From Dyadobacter endophyticus (lineage in GTDB: Bacteria > Bacteroidota > Bacteroidia > Cytophagales > Spirosomataceae): a stretch of DNA of 64,000 bases. Position 1 is the first letter of the stretch; each line of letters opens with the position of its first letter. Made by a program: the position numbers and the translations under genes. Location of the stretch: NCBI RefSeq assembly GCF_014641595.1, contig NZ_BMIA01000007.1, positions 124,001 through 188,000 of the forward strand. The letters run 5' to 3'. The notes beneath the pieces were generated by a model, which saw only the letters and a program-made list of their open reading frames with translations, was not told the origin of the DNA and ran no database searches. Below are positions 25,439 to 35,072 of this stretch, piece by piece.

Positions 25439-27556
25439 ATGCTGAGATCGATGAAAACCACATACGCTTTTGATCTTCAAGGGTTTCCTTTTGGCTATTC
25501 CCTGTGCATAACCGCATTGCTTTCCATGGGCATGGCAATACTTGCGGCTGCCCAGGAACCGCCCCGAAGCGAAATCGACATCAATCGCTTCATCGCAGAG
25601 CTCTTCCCTATCCCACCAGACGACAGCGAAGAACTTTACGAGACGCTTTTACAGCTCTATGCCAGTCCGCTCGACCTCAACGCTGTCAATCCCGACGATC
25701 TGGCGGCCCTCTTCATTTTAAGCGAGAAGCAGCTCCGTTCATTTTTCGAATACCGCGCAAAGGCCGGTGCATTATTGTCACTTTATGAACTGCAAGCCAT
25801 TCCTGAGTTCGACATCTACACCATTCGCAGGTTATTGCCTTTTGTAACGATCAGTGCCAAAGCGGTTTCCATTCACGATGCATTAAAAAATCCCGGTCAG
25901 CATTTCCTGATGTTGCGGTCGGGAAAACTGCTGGAACAGCAGAAGGGTTTTGCACCATTGGATTCGAACGCTAACTCCATTACCCGGTACCAGGGGCCAC
26001 CCTTCAATGGCTACCTCCGCTACCGCAATGCCAGGAACGGTGCGTATAGTTTTGGAATAACATTAGAAAAAGATTCGGGCGAAGAAATATGGCACTGGAA
26101 TGCAGGACGACAGATTTTTGGGATTGATTATACTTCCTTTCATGTGCAGATCAGTGACAGGGGAAAGCTCAAAAATTTGATAATCGGGGATTTTCAAATG
26201 CAGGCCGGGCAGGGCATGGTTATGGGCGCCGGATTTTCGCTTGGCAAAGGTTCGGAAGTGATTCGATCTGTTTACCACAGCACAACCGGTTTAAAACCTT
26301 ACACATCCGCTACGGAAGCCAACTTCTTCCGTGGCATCGCAGCCAGTTGGAGCTTTGCCCGGCGTACCGACATCACCCTTTTATTTTCAAGAACAAAACG
26401 GGATGCGACGCAGGGCCCCGACAGCATTCGTTCCAGCATTACTACCTCGCTGCCCATTACCGGTTACCACCGCACACCTTCCGAAATTGAGAAACATAAT
26501 GTCCTTCGGGAACAGAATATCGGCCTGCATTTAATACATAAGCTGGCTGCACAAAAGGGTCAGTTCGGGATAACAATGCTTCATACCGGCTATGATTCAT
26601 TTATTCGAAAGCGCGATCTGCCTTACAACCGATATGAATTTTCAGGCAGACAAAACCTGATTGTAGGCCTGCATGGCGATTATCGCTGGCAGAATATCCA
26701 TTTTTTCAGCGAAGCGGCCATTTCAGGAAGCGGTGGTACCGGCGCGATCGCCGGCCTCATTGCAAGCGCCGGCAGGAAGCTCGACTTTTCCGCCATGGCC
26801 CGGCATTACGCGCGCAACTTTCATACATTCTATGGCAATCCCATCAGCGAAGCCACCCGGCCTATCAATGAACGCGGCGCGTATGCAGGTATCCGCTGGT
26901 CACCTTCGCGGAAGTGGCAGTGGAGCGCCTATTTCGACTATTTCCGGTTTCCGTGGCTGAAATTTCAGGTCGATAAGCCCTCCCGCGGCTTTGACTACTT
27001 CGTGCATTTGCTATGGAAACCCTCAAAACGGCTAAATGCTTATTGGCTGTTTCATGAAAAACATAAGCAGATCAATGACCCGGCGGCAGAGGACAATGAT
27101 CCAGCGTTGATCCATTCTGTTAAACGAACTGCCGTATTCAACATCGACTATGAAATTCCGCTCAAATGCGCGTTCCGGACGCGGCTACAATATGGCGGGT
27201 TAAAAAACGCGCATTCAAAAGGTTCCAACGGCTTCACAATCGTCCAGGACGTGAGCTGGCACCTCTCTAAACTCGAAGTCAGCGCCCGGGCGGCATTTTT
27301 TAAAACCGACGATTATGATAGCCGGCAGTATGTATACGAGAAAGATGTGCTGTATGCATTCTCGATACCGGCCTATTACAATACTGGCACCAGACATTTT
27401 CTCATGCTGCGTTATGCCGTGTCAAAACAGCTCAAAATATGGCTCCGGTGGTCGCAAACGCGGTATTCGGATATTGAAAAGATTAGTTCGGGACTCAACG
27501 AAATCGAAGGAAACAAACGAAGCGACGCAAAGTTGCAGGTGATGTATCAGTTTTGA
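25439..27556 (+). CDS. Helix-hairpin-helix domain plus predicted outer-membrane barrel protein
   Basis: The 705-aa protein has an N-terminal hydrophobic signal (about residues 20-42, ending near AAAQEP). A ComEA-like helix-hairpin-helix region spans about residues 75-140 (PLDLNAVNPDDLAALF and LSLYELQAIPEFD). The remaining ~550 residues look like alternating strands of a barrel and end in KLQVMYQF, a typical C-terminal barrel strand. Bacteroidetes carry this pairing as a conserved family. DNA uptake or DNA binding at the surface has been suggested for HhH proteins, but nothing here proves it. The start could be 25439 or the second ATG at 25451. Confidence 0.65.
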   Translation: MLRSMKTTYAFDLQGFPFGYSLCITALLSMGMAILAAAQEPPRSEIDINRFIAELFPIPPDDSEELYETLLQLYASPLDLNAVNPDDLAALFILSEKQLRSFFEYRAKAGALLSLYELQAIPEFDIYTIRRLLPFVTISAKAVSIHDALKNPGQHFLMLRSGKLLEQQKGFAPLDSNANSITRYQGPPFNGYLRYRNARNGAYSFGITLEKDSGEEIWHWNAGRQIFGIDYTSFHVQISDRGKLKNLIIGDFQMQAGQGMVMGAGFSLGKGSEVIRSVYHSTTGLKPYTSATEANFFRGIAASWSFARRTDITLLFSRTKRDATQGPDSIRSSITTSLPITGYHRTPSEIEKHNVLREQNIGLHLIHKLAAQKGQFGITMLHTGYDSFIRKRDLPYNRYEFSGRQNLIVGLHGDYRWQNIHFFSEAAISGSGGTGAIAGLIASAGRKLDFSAMARHYARNFHTFYGNPISEATRPINERGAYAGIRWSPSRKWQWSAYFDYFRFPWLKFQVDKPSRGFDYFVHLLWKPSKRLNAYWLFHEKHKQINDPAAEDNDPALIHSVKRTAVFNIDYEIPLKCAFRTRLQYGGLKNAHSKGSNGFTIVQDVSWHLSKLEVSARAAFFKTDDYDSRQYVYEKDVLYAFSIPAYYNTGTRHFLMLRYAVSKQLKIWLRWSQTRYSDIEKISSGLNEIEGNKRSDAKLQVMYQF

Positions 27557-27561
27557 AAGCC

Positions 27562-27569
27562 TATTTTTG
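27562..27569 (+). promoter_or_regulatory. -7 box candidate for recQ
   Basis: TATTTTTG matches TAnnTTTG exactly 50 bp before the recQ start. No TTG lies at 17 to 23 bp upstream. Confidence 0.3.
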
Positions 27570-27618
27570 CACCGCGAAAGGAAATTCTTTTTGAGTAAAT
27601 ACCATTAATCAGTACAAC

Positions 27619-29772
27619 ATGCCCAACAACAAACTTGAAGCGTTAAAAAAATATTTCGGATACGACTCCTTTCGCCCGCAGCAATCCGAAATCATCGACA
27701 CCATCATGGCCAACCGCGATTGTATGGTGCTTATGCCCACCGGCGGTGGTAAATCCGTCTGTTTTCAGATCCCTGCCGTGCTGCGTGACGGGCTCACGGT
27801 GGTAGTCTCGCCGCTGATCGCCCTGATGAAAGACCAGGTGGAAGCATTGCGCGGAAACGGTATTACGGCCGCCTTCCTCAACTCCACCATCTCGGGCACC
27901 GAACAGGACCAGATCATGTGGAAAATCAAGCTGGGCGAACTGAAACTGCTCTATATCGCGCCGGAAAGGCTTTTCGCAGGAAATACATTTGATTTGCTAC
28001 GCGAATGGAATGTGCAGCTTTTCGCGATCGACGAATCGCACTGTATTTCTTCCTGGGGCCACGATTTCCGGCCGGAATACCGCCAGCTGAACCTGTTGAA
28101 ACAACGCTTCCCCGACGTCCCGATCGTCGCGCTCACCGCAACGGCCGACCGCGTCACACGCCGGGATATATTGAAACAACTCAATATCGAGCACGCCGAA
28201 ACCTTCATTTCCAGCTTCGACAGACCCAATCTGAGCCTGAATGTGCTGCCGGGAAGAAAGCGTATTGAGCAAATTCAACGCTTTATCAACAAACATGAAG
28301 ACCAGCCGGGGATTATTTACTGCCTCAGCCGCAAAGGCACCGAAACCGTGGCCGCCAGTTTGCAAAAGGCCGGGCTCCGGGTCGCATACTACCACGCGGG
28401 CATGACGGGCGACAAGCGCTCGCAGGTGCAGGAAAATTTCCTGCGGGATGATATTCAGGTAATTGTCGCGACCATTGCATTTGGAATGGGGATTGATAAA
28501 TCCAATGTCCGCTGGGTGATCCATTATAACTTACCTTCTAACGTCGAGAGTTTTTATCAGGAAATCGGCAGGGCGGGGCGCGATGGTGCTAATGCGGATA
28601 CGGTGTTGTTTTATAGTTATCTTGACATTATCACGCGGCAGGATATGATCAACAATTCGGACCAGTCGGCGGAACAGAAGGAACTGTTGCACGCCAAACT
28701 GAACCGCATGAAACAATACGCGGAAGCCGATATTTGCCGTCGCCGCATTCTTTTGAATTATTTCAACGAGCCGGTCGACCACGACTGCGGCAACTGCGAC
28801 GTGTGCCGCAACCCGCGCACCCGCTTCGATGCGACCATCATCGCCCAGAAAGCGTTATCGGGCATCGCCCGCACCGAGCAAAAAGTGGCGATGGGTATGC
28901 TTGTCGATATTTTACGCGGCAGCCGCAACCGGAATATCATTCAACATGGCTACGAACGGCTGCCCACATTTGGCGTGGGCCACGAGCTGCGCAGCGACGA
29001 ATGGTCGGAATACCTGAGCCAGATGCTGAACTCCGGCGTAATGGATATCGCTTACGACGAGGCACATTCGTTCAAGCTGAATGCGGTAAGCTGGCAGGTG
29101 TTAAAGGGTGAAAAGCAGATCGAACTAGTGAAATTCATCCCGCTCAGCGAGCGCAAAGCAAAAGAAGAAGAGCTGGTACCAAAAGAAAAACCGAAACAGG
29201 AGATCATCCGCGATGCACTTTTCGAACGCCTTCGCCAACTTCGCAAAAAATTGGCGGATACGCTGGGCGTGCCACCATACGTCGTTTTCAGCGACGCTTC
29301 ACTTTCGGAGATGGCCCAGAAAAAACCTATTTCCGAAGCTCAAATGAAAGCCGTTTCCGGCGTCGGGGCCGAAAAGTTTCGTCGTTACGGGGAGGCATTC
29401 ATCAATGAAATCCTCGATTTCGCACGGGAAAACAATGCGCCCGGCACACGCGTCATGAAGGGAATGACTTTCGTGGAAACCTTCGATTTCTACAAGGAAG
29501 GCTATTCCGTGAAGGCGATCGCCGAGAAGCGGAATCTCAATCCGGTGACTATCATCTCGCATTTGGTAAAACTCAAAGAAGACGGCCACGGCATTGACTT
29601 GAAATCGCTCATCGAGCCCACGGCCTACAAAACCATCATCGACGCCGCAGAAGAAATCCAGGTCGGTAAAAATGATCCGCTGAAGCCCCTGTTCGAATTA
29701 CTGAACGAACGGTTTGACTACGGGCAGATCCGGCTGGCGCTGGCGATTTGGGAAGGCGAGCGGCAAAACTAA
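27619..29772 (+). CDS. recQ: ATP-dependent DNA helicase RecQ
   Basis: RecQ unwinds DNA 3'-5' in recombination and repair. The 717-aa protein has Walker A at MPTGGGKSVCFQIPA and the DEAH box in FAIDESHCISSWGHDFRPEY. Motif VI is at YQEIGRAGRDG. A zinc-binding cluster has four Cys (CRRR and CGNCDVCRN). An RQC winged helix follows, and an HRDC domain lies near 515-590 (RLRQLRKKLAD, VSGVGAEKFRRYGEAF). The C-terminus, from about 610, is a helix-turn-helix extension (GYSVKAIAEKRNLNPVTII) seen in many RecQ proteins of Bacteroidetes. Full length, no defect seen. Confidence 0.96.
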   Translation: MPNNKLEALKKYFGYDSFRPQQSEIIDTIMANRDCMVLMPTGGGKSVCFQIPAVLRDGLTVVVSPLIALMKDQVEALRGNGITAAFLNSTISGTEQDQIMWKIKLGELKLLYIAPERLFAGNTFDLLREWNVQLFAIDESHCISSWGHDFRPEYRQLNLLKQRFPDVPIVALTATADRVTRRDILKQLNIEHAETFISSFDRPNLSLNVLPGRKRIEQIQRFINKHEDQPGIIYCLSRKGTETVAASLQKAGLRVAYYHAGMTGDKRSQVQENFLRDDIQVIVATIAFGMGIDKSNVRWVIHYNLPSNVESFYQEIGRAGRDGANADTVLFYSYLDIITRQDMINNSDQSAEQKELLHAKLNRMKQYAEADICRRRILLNYFNEPVDHDCGNCDVCRNPRTRFDATIIAQKALSGIARTEQKVAMGMLVDILRGSRNRNIIQHGYERLPTFGVGHELRSDEWSEYLSQMLNSGVMDIAYDEAHSFKLNAVSWQVLKGEKQIELVKFIPLSERKAKEEELVPKEKPKQEIIRDALFERLRQLRKKLADTLGVPPYVVFSDASLSEMAQKKPISEAQMKAVSGVGAEKFRRYGEAFINEILDFARENNAPGTRVMKGMTFVETFDFYKEGYSVKAIAEKRNLNPVTIISHLVKLKEDGHGIDLKSLIEPTAYKTIIDAAEEIQVGKNDPLKPLFELLNERFDYGQIRLALAIWEGERQN

Positions 29773-29816
29773 TTCCGCGTGCTTATATTTACTTTTTTAA
29801 ATACTTAACCATCAAT

Positions 29817-30200
29817 ATGTCAAGACAAAATATACTCTCAGGCTCTCCGTGGGAAGACAAAATGGGCTATTGCCGGGCGGTTCGGATCGGGAATATCATT
29901 GAAGTTGCCGGAACGGTCGCCATTGTGGACGGGGAAAAAGTGAAGGCCGATGACGCCTATGCGCAAACGAATAATATCATCGAGCGCATTGAAAAGGTAT
30001 TGCAGGATGCCGGTGCCAGCCTTGCCGACGTTGTTCGCACGCGGATTTTTACAACAGATATTTCCCTTTTTGAGGACATTGCGCGCGCACATGGTGCGTA
30101 TTTTGGCGAAATTAAGCCCACCACAGGTATTTACGAGATTAGCAAACTGGTATCGGCCGACTACCTGGTTGAGATCGAATTTACAGCCATAGTCCAGTAA
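29817..30200 (+). CDS. RidA family protein
   Basis: The 127-aa protein matches the YjgF/YER057c/UK114 family, which hydrolyses reactive enamines and imines, and related forms. Visible motifs are SGSPWEDKMGYCRAVRIGN, DVVRTRIFTTDISLFEDIA and LVSADYLVEIEFTAI. The archetype RidA Arg in the R-x-R block is present as VRTRIF. Because the family contains many subgroups, the deaminase activity is not certain. The ATG at 29817 gives the normal length; the frame is open further upstream into recQ but that is not conserved. A terminator begins 15 nt after the stop. Confidence 0.88.
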   Translation: MSRQNILSGSPWEDKMGYCRAVRIGNIIEVAGTVAIVDGEKVKADDAYAQTNNIIERIEKVLQDAGASLADVVRTRIFTTDISLFEDIARAHGAYFGEIKPTTGIYEISKLVSADYLVEIEFTAIVQ

Positions 30201-30214
30201 TATATTGGAAAGTT

Positions 30215-30254
30215 TAAAAAAAGCCTGTTTCCTGAATGGAAACGGGTTTTTTTT
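30215..30254 (+). terminator. Terminator of the ridA-family gene
   Basis: CCTGTTTCC (30224-30232) pairs with GGAAACGGG (30238-30246) with one G-U pair and a 5-nt loop, flanked by A-run and T-run. Eight T follow. Confidence 0.75.
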
Positions 30255-30352
30255 GTGACCATTTTTAATTTCTTCCAACCTTTTGGCGCGAAATTTGCTC
30301 TCTGTGGAGGTGTTGTCTGATTTGGAACCCTAAACAATAGACATCTCTTGAC

Positions 30353-30640
30353 ATGAAAAATGGAATTACTCTTCTAGTTGCCTCAGTTTTACTGGTTCTG
30401 TGCGTAGTGCAAAAAGAAGCCCGGTATGGAACGGCCCAGTATAAAAGTGTAGAAAAAATGTACAATTATCCATCGCCGGATACGAAGATTGCGATTTCGG
30501 AATCGCGGTATGAGGGTGAATTGTTGAGCGATGTGCAGCGCTTTGAATTCGCTGATTCCTTGAAATCGGAACCGACAGCCCGGATTGCCAACCAAAGGTT
30601 ATTGAATATTGCTGCGGGCAGCAAAATGCTCAATTACTGA
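30353..30640 (+). CDS. Small membrane-anchored or exported protein, unknown function
   Basis: The 95-aa protein is not recognised. It has an N-terminal hydrophobic segment (about residues 5-19, LLVASVLLVLCVVQK) preceded by Lys, so it is an anchor or uncleaved signal. The rest is hydrophilic with several Tyr and Ser and ends AAGSKMLNY. It stands alone, after the ridA-type terminator and before the converging SNF2 gene 39 bp away. The reading frame is typical of real small genes: an ATG start, a signal-like head and codon use like the neighbours. Confidence 0.5.
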   Translation: MKNGITLLVASVLLVLCVVQKEARYGTAQYKSVEKMYNYPSPDTKIAISESRYEGELLSDVQRFEFADSLKSEPTARIANQRLLNIAAGSKMLNY

Positions 30641-30679
30641 ACCCATATTTCGATTCAGTAATTGAGCTGATATTCGATT

Positions 30680-33600
30680 TCAGCTGAACAGCCCCATAAT
30701 ATCTTCCTGGCTCAGCTTCTTGATAAAGCCGGATTCCCCGCCGACCAAATCTTCTGCCAAATCCTGCTTGCGCTGCTGCAACAACAGAATCTTCTCTTCA
30801 ATCGTATCCTTGCAGATCATTTTATAGGCAAACACCTTGCGCGTTTGTCCGATACGGTGCGTACGGTCGATCGCCTGGCGTTCCACGGCAGGGTTCCACC
30901 ACGGATCGACGAGGTAAACGTAGTCCGCTTCGGTGAGGTTAAGCCCTACCCCGCCTGCTTTGAGGCTCATCAGGAACACGCGGCAAGTATCATCGCTTTG
31001 GAAACGGTTCACACGTCCTGCGCGATCGACAGTCTGGCCGTCGAGGTATTCGTAAGGGATATTCACCTTTTCCAAATGCTTGCGGATTAGATCCAACATT
31101 CCCAAAAACTGGCTGAATATCAATATCTTGTGGTTCGAAGCATTTTCCTCGATTTCCCGCGTAATTTCTTCCAGCTTCGCCGATTCGCTGCCAAAATCCT
31201 CATCACCCGACAGAATAGAAGGCGAGTCGCATATCTGGCGAAGTTTCAGCAATGCTTCGAGAATGAGGAAGCTGCTTTTGTTAAGCCCTTCGGTAGCCAG
31301 TTTCTCGGCAATCTCCTGGCGGTAGCGCTCGCGGAATGTGTCGTACACTTTCCGTTGCTTATTACCCATCTCGCAGAACAGGATCGTTTCGGTTTTGTCC
31401 GGTAAATCGGTCGCGACTTCTTCTTTCGTACGTTTGAGCATAAATGGATACACGAGCTTTCGCAACTCGGCCGCCTTTTCCTTGTCCTGGTATTTATCGA
31501 TCGGCGTCGCATACTCCGTTCGGAAAAAGTCGGCATGGCCGAGCATTCCGGGGTTCAGGAATTCAAATTGCGAGTACAAATCAAATGTATTGTTCTCGAC
31601 AGGCGTACCCGTCATGGTCAGGCGGTTGCGCGCACGCAGTAAGCGCGAAGCCTTGGAGGTAAGCGAATCAGGGTTTTTGATCGCCTGAGCTTCGTCGAGG
31701 ATAATGTAGTTGAAGTCGAACTGCCTCAGTAGCTCGACATCGCTCCGCATGGTGCCGTAAGTCGTGAGGATAATGTCGTACTCGCGGAAAAAATCGATGT
31801 CTTTCCTTCTCGACATCCCGCGATGAACGTATAATTTAAGGTCCGGTGTAAATTTCGCCGCCTCTGCCTGCCAGTTGAAAATCAGGGTTGTGGGAACTAC
31901 GACAAGGTTCGTATAGTTCGGTTCCAGGTTCTTCTGGTTTTGCAGGAATGTCAGCATTTGCAGGGTTTTACCTAAACCCATATCATCCGCCAGACATCCG
32001 CCCCATTGAAACTCGTCGAGGAAGTGAAGCCATTTGTAACCCTCTTCCTGATACTGCCGGAGCGTCGCCTGGATATTCTGCGGAAGTGGTACCGACGGGA
32101 TTTGTTTAAAATTGAGCAGTTTTTGTTTCTTCTCCCAAAGTTCGCGGAACACGTCCTCGTTATCGATCTCCGAAACCAGCTCGTCGATCAGCGAGAAATG
32201 GATTTTGGATAAATGGAGCTGATCGTCGTTCACGCGGCCAAACTGCATCAACGGTTCCAGTTTCGCTATCCATTCATCGGGAAGCACACCCAGCGAACCG
32301 TCCTGCAACTGAATATAATTCTGCTTTTTGAGTAACGCCTTTTTCGCGTCAGCCAATGTCACTGTCTGGTCGCCGAAAGTGATCTCGATCCGCATATCGA
32401 ACCAGTCGATACCCGACGACGTGTGCACTTTCACCGTCCCGCGGTTGGGGTTGAAGCGCATTTTTTTCAGGTCTTTAAACCCGAAAATGTCGTAATGCTT
32501 CTTCTTGGCGGCATCCACAAAATTGAAGAGCCAGCCGTTTTTCATTACCTGCTCAAACGGCACGTAGAAAAACGGTTGCCCGGTTTGGTGTTCAAAACCG
32601 GGGTGCAATGCTTTTGCCCAATCCCACACCTCATTCTCCGCCTGAACGTCGCGTTCAAGCATGGTAATCTGGTTATTATCAAAACTGGTCCTCGTACGGC
32701 GCTGGTCGTGCAGCAGTTCGAGTTCTTCCCCCTTTCGTTGCTCGGTTGTGCCGTTTTCTTCCAGATACACATACGAAGGAACGATCAGTAAGTTTGCCTC
32801 GTCCTCTTTCAGGTAAAATTTCGGTTTTTGGAAAACCAGCGGGGATGTTTGTATCTGGTGCCTTGTCTGGAAAATTACATCGAATTTTTCTGACACCGGA
32901 ATAATCCAGTCTCTCAGGAAATCGTCACCAAAATCCTTCCTAACCCTTATTTTAAATCCGTTCTGGCTCAGGTAAGCCACCATTTCGGCCTCGCTGATAC
33001 CCGCCCAGCGGAATAATGTCTTCTCATTGTAAAGCCCCAGCCAGAAGCTGTCGAGCGACACCACTTTCTGCAATTCCAGCGGCGTGCCTGGCTTGATTTC
33101 TACGTAGGGATTGAGGGTAATGAACTCCTTGTCTTCTGTGAGCACAAAAAACAGTTTCACCGGCTCGCGGTGCAGTTCGAGCTGCGTTAGCTGGTGATTA
33201 CTGGTCACATAATCGCCGTCGGCCAGGAATAGCCGGTCGCCATCGAGGTCATTGAAAACACGGGTAAGCTGTTTGCCGACGTAATTGCGGGCTTCGTAAC
33301 GCTGATCAGCTTCCACATCGTCGAAATGCAGGTACGCGTTGTATGCCCAGCCTTGTTTACGAATGAATTTTTGAAGCCCCTCTTCCCAATGCTTCGCCAT
33401 ACGTACAAGTCGCGCGTCGGACTCTGTCAGAACGGGGATTTCATCTGCTGAATAATAGTGGCTCGACCCACCCGCTATATTGCGGATATTGGTAACCTTC
33501 TCGGATTTGGCACTGAATTTGACGGAAAAAACCCCGAAACCAATGTCCAGCAAATGGTTTTTTCCCTTCGGCCAAAACACAAAAATAGAAACCCGGTCCT

Positions 33601-34480
33601 CGTCGTCCTGCCCGTTTTCCGTCAAAGTCACGGCAAAAGACGACTCCTGTGCGGGCAATATGCGTTCGCGTAACGATTGCCAGTCCTGGTAGGCACCTAC
33701 TTTCTGGATGGCCGGATCAAGCTTGGTCAAATGCAGCCCGCCGTCTTCGTCGAGCCGGAACTCGAATTTATCTTTGTATTGATCTTCAAGCGAATAGCCA
33801 TATTCGGCCAGCAGATTGCTTTTTTCGACAGTGAGGTCGCGCATTACCTCGAATGCTTTCTCGCCCAGTTCTTCGCGGAGTTTGAGCAACGCGGCCAGCT
33901 TGTGCTCGCAGAGCGGCACCCAGAGTTTCTGGTTGCAGGTACACGAAGTCTGAATCTGGCGGGTGCCTTTTACGCGCCGGAATGTAGTCATATACTCCTG
34001 ATCCTTATCCGTCACCTGGCATTCCGCCTCGCCTTCCTTCGCCGATACGATCTCCACCGGGCCCACGTTCCCGCGGTTCTGCCAGGTTTCGTCGAGCACC
34101 ATGCCGCGCAACTGCATTTCTCGGATTTCCTGCAATTCGATCGTCGTGTTGGCCATTTCATGCACAACCTGCTTGATCGTCGGCATTTTGTCGAGAATGT
34201 ACAAAATACTGGCCACACGGTGTTTACACAGCCCGGCTTTATCCGGACAGGAACATTCGGTGGTTATTTGCGGTGTGAGAAAATCGCGGATGAAAATCTG
34301 GTAGTACTGGATCGAATAGTCGCTTTTGACCTTGAACTCAGCATTACCGGGGCCATTATAATCGAGTTTGGAAACTTTTAAGCCGCCACTGCTATAAATG
34401 GAACGCCCTCTTGATAGTACATCCCGCTCCGCCCGTCTCAGCAAGAAGTTTGATAATTTCTCCTTCTTTTCGTTTTCCAT
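30680..34480 (-). CDS. SNF2/RAD54-family helicase with two SWIM zinc fingers
   Basis: The 1266-aa cytoplasmic protein has two SWIM-type zinc motifs. The first is CSCPDKAGLCKH (Cys76, Cys78, Cys85, His87) and the second CTCNQKLWVPLCEH (Cys180, Cys182, Cys191, His193). A long middle region of unknown fold follows. The SNF2 motor starts near residue 820. It shows GGCLADDMGLGKT (motif I), LDEAQAIKN (motif II), LTMTGTPVEN (motif III), SLKAGGVGLNL (motif V) and RQAIDRTHRIGQ (motif VI). The family translocates on double-stranded DNA; the target protein here is unknown. It closes a minus-strand run with NUDIX, gmhA and mnmD but has its own -7 box. Confidence 0.9.
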   Translation of the reverse strand: MENEKKEKLSNFLLRRAERDVLSRGRSIYSSGGLKVSKLDYNGPGNAEFKVKSDYSIQYYQIFIRDFLTPQITTECSCPDKAGLCKHRVASILYILDKMPTIKQVVHEMANTTIELQEIREMQLRGMVLDETWQNRGNVGPVEIVSAKEGEAECQVTDKDQEYMTTFRRVKGTRQIQTSCTCNQKLWVPLCEHKLAALLKLREELGEKAFEVMRDLTVEKSNLLAEYGYSLEDQYKDKFEFRLDEDGGLHLTKLDPAIQKVGAYQDWQSLRERILPAQESSFAVTLTENGQDDEDRVSIFVFWPKGKNHLLDIGFGVFSVKFSAKSEKVTNIRNIAGGSSHYYSADEIPVLTESDARLVRMAKHWEEGLQKFIRKQGWAYNAYLHFDDVEADQRYEARNYVGKQLTRVFNDLDGDRLFLADGDYVTSNHQLTQLELHREPVKLFFVLTEDKEFITLNPYVEIKPGTPLELQKVVSLDSFWLGLYNEKTLFRWAGISEAEMVAYLSQNGFKIRVRKDFGDDFLRDWIIPVSEKFDVIFQTRHQIQTSPLVFQKPKFYLKEDEANLLIVPSYVYLEENGTTEQRKGEELELLHDQRRTRTSFDNNQITMLERDVQAENEVWDWAKALHPGFEHQTGQPFFYVPFEQVMKNGWLFNFVDAAKKKHYDIFGFKDLKKMRFNPNRGTVKVHTSSGIDWFDMRIEITFGDQTVTLADAKKALLKKQNYIQLQDGSLGVLPDEWIAKLEPLMQFGRVNDDQLHLSKIHFSLIDELVSEIDNEDVFRELWEKKQKLLNFKQIPSVPLPQNIQATLRQYQEEGYKWLHFLDEFQWGGCLADDMGLGKTLQMLTFLQNQKNLEPNYTNLVVVPTTLIFNWQAEAAKFTPDLKLYVHRGMSRRKDIDFFREYDIILTTYGTMRSDVELLRQFDFNYIILDEAQAIKNPDSLTSKASRLLRARNRLTMTGTPVENNTFDLYSQFEFLNPGMLGHADFFRTEYATPIDKYQDKEKAAELRKLVYPFMLKRTKEEVATDLPDKTETILFCEMGNKQRKVYDTFRERYRQEIAEKLATEGLNKSSFLILEALLKLRQICDSPSILSGDEDFGSESAKLEEITREIEENASNHKILIFSQFLGMLDLIRKHLEKVNIPYEYLDGQTVDRAGRVNRFQSDDTCRVFLMSLKAGGVGLNLTEADYVYLVDPWWNPAVERQAIDRTHRIGQTRKVFAYKMICKDTIEEKILLLQQRKQDLAEDLVGGESGFIKKLSQEDIMGLFS

Positions 34481-34504
34481 TTACCCTGCTGCCTATTAAA
34501 AACG

Positions 34505-34512
34505 CAAAAGTA
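34505..34512 (-). promoter_or_regulatory. -7 box of the SNF2 gene
   Basis: TACTTTTG on the minus strand matches TAnnTTTG exactly. The start would be about 20 nt upstream of the ATG at 34480. No TTG lies in the -33 position. Confidence 0.4.
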
Positions 34513-34569
34513 CGGTATGTTTCTGTCTTATAGAAACGAACGGAGAAGTATTGACCCGAACTATGTAGT

Positions 34570-35013
34570 TTATGAGCGCACATAAGGCTGATCGATGACA
34601 CCAATATGCCCCGAATGCAGCGCGTCATTGCAGAATGCAGCGATCTGCGGGCCTACATTGGGATATAAATGCCTTGAAGAAAGCGATGAAACCGGCAGCC
34701 ATACGATTTCCAGTGCCGTAGTATGCGCCGGATCGAGCACCGGGGTGCCCTTTGTTATATTTGCATTAAATACCATGTGCAGCGTCTCTTTCCGCACTTC
34801 ATGCCAGATCACTTCGCCGCAAGACACCATTTTCCCGACCTCAACTTCCACGCCCAGTTCCTCCATCAGCTCTCGCGCCAATGCGTCCGAAAGCGATTCG
34901 CCGGGGTCGGGATTACCTCCTGGCAATGCAAATACCTCCTTTTCGCCATAGCAATAGCGCAGCGTGAGGATCTTGTCGTTTTCGAGAATGATAGCGGATG
35001 GACGGACGTTCAT
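34570..35013 (-). CDS. NUDIX hydrolase
   Basis: The 147-aa protein carries a complete Nudix box, GGNPDPGESLSDALARELME followed by ELGV, matching Gx5Ex7REUxEExGU. It probably hydrolyses a nucleoside diphosphate linked to another group, with Mg2+. The specific substrate (oxidised nucleotides, ADP-ribose, coenzyme A or others) cannot be told. It lies 59 nt downstream of gmhA in the same orientation and 89 nt before the SNF2 gene. Confidence 0.88.
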   Translation of the reverse strand: MNVRPSAIILENDKILTLRYCYGEKEVFALPGGNPDPGESLSDALARELMEELGVEVEVGKMVSCGEVIWHEVRKETLHMVFNANITKGTPVLDPAHTTALEIVWLPVSSLSSRHLYPNVGPQIAAFCNDALHSGHIGVIDQPYVRS

Positions 35014-35072
35014 AATTGTGTGCTTAAATCATGATGACTATTGCTCAATAAACAAACTTCCGGCCATAACTC

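Noticed and set aside
29748..29816. N-terminal extension of the RidA-family protein
   Set aside because: It overlaps the 3' end of recQ and would add a non-family tail; the ATG at 29817 gives the normal 127 aa.
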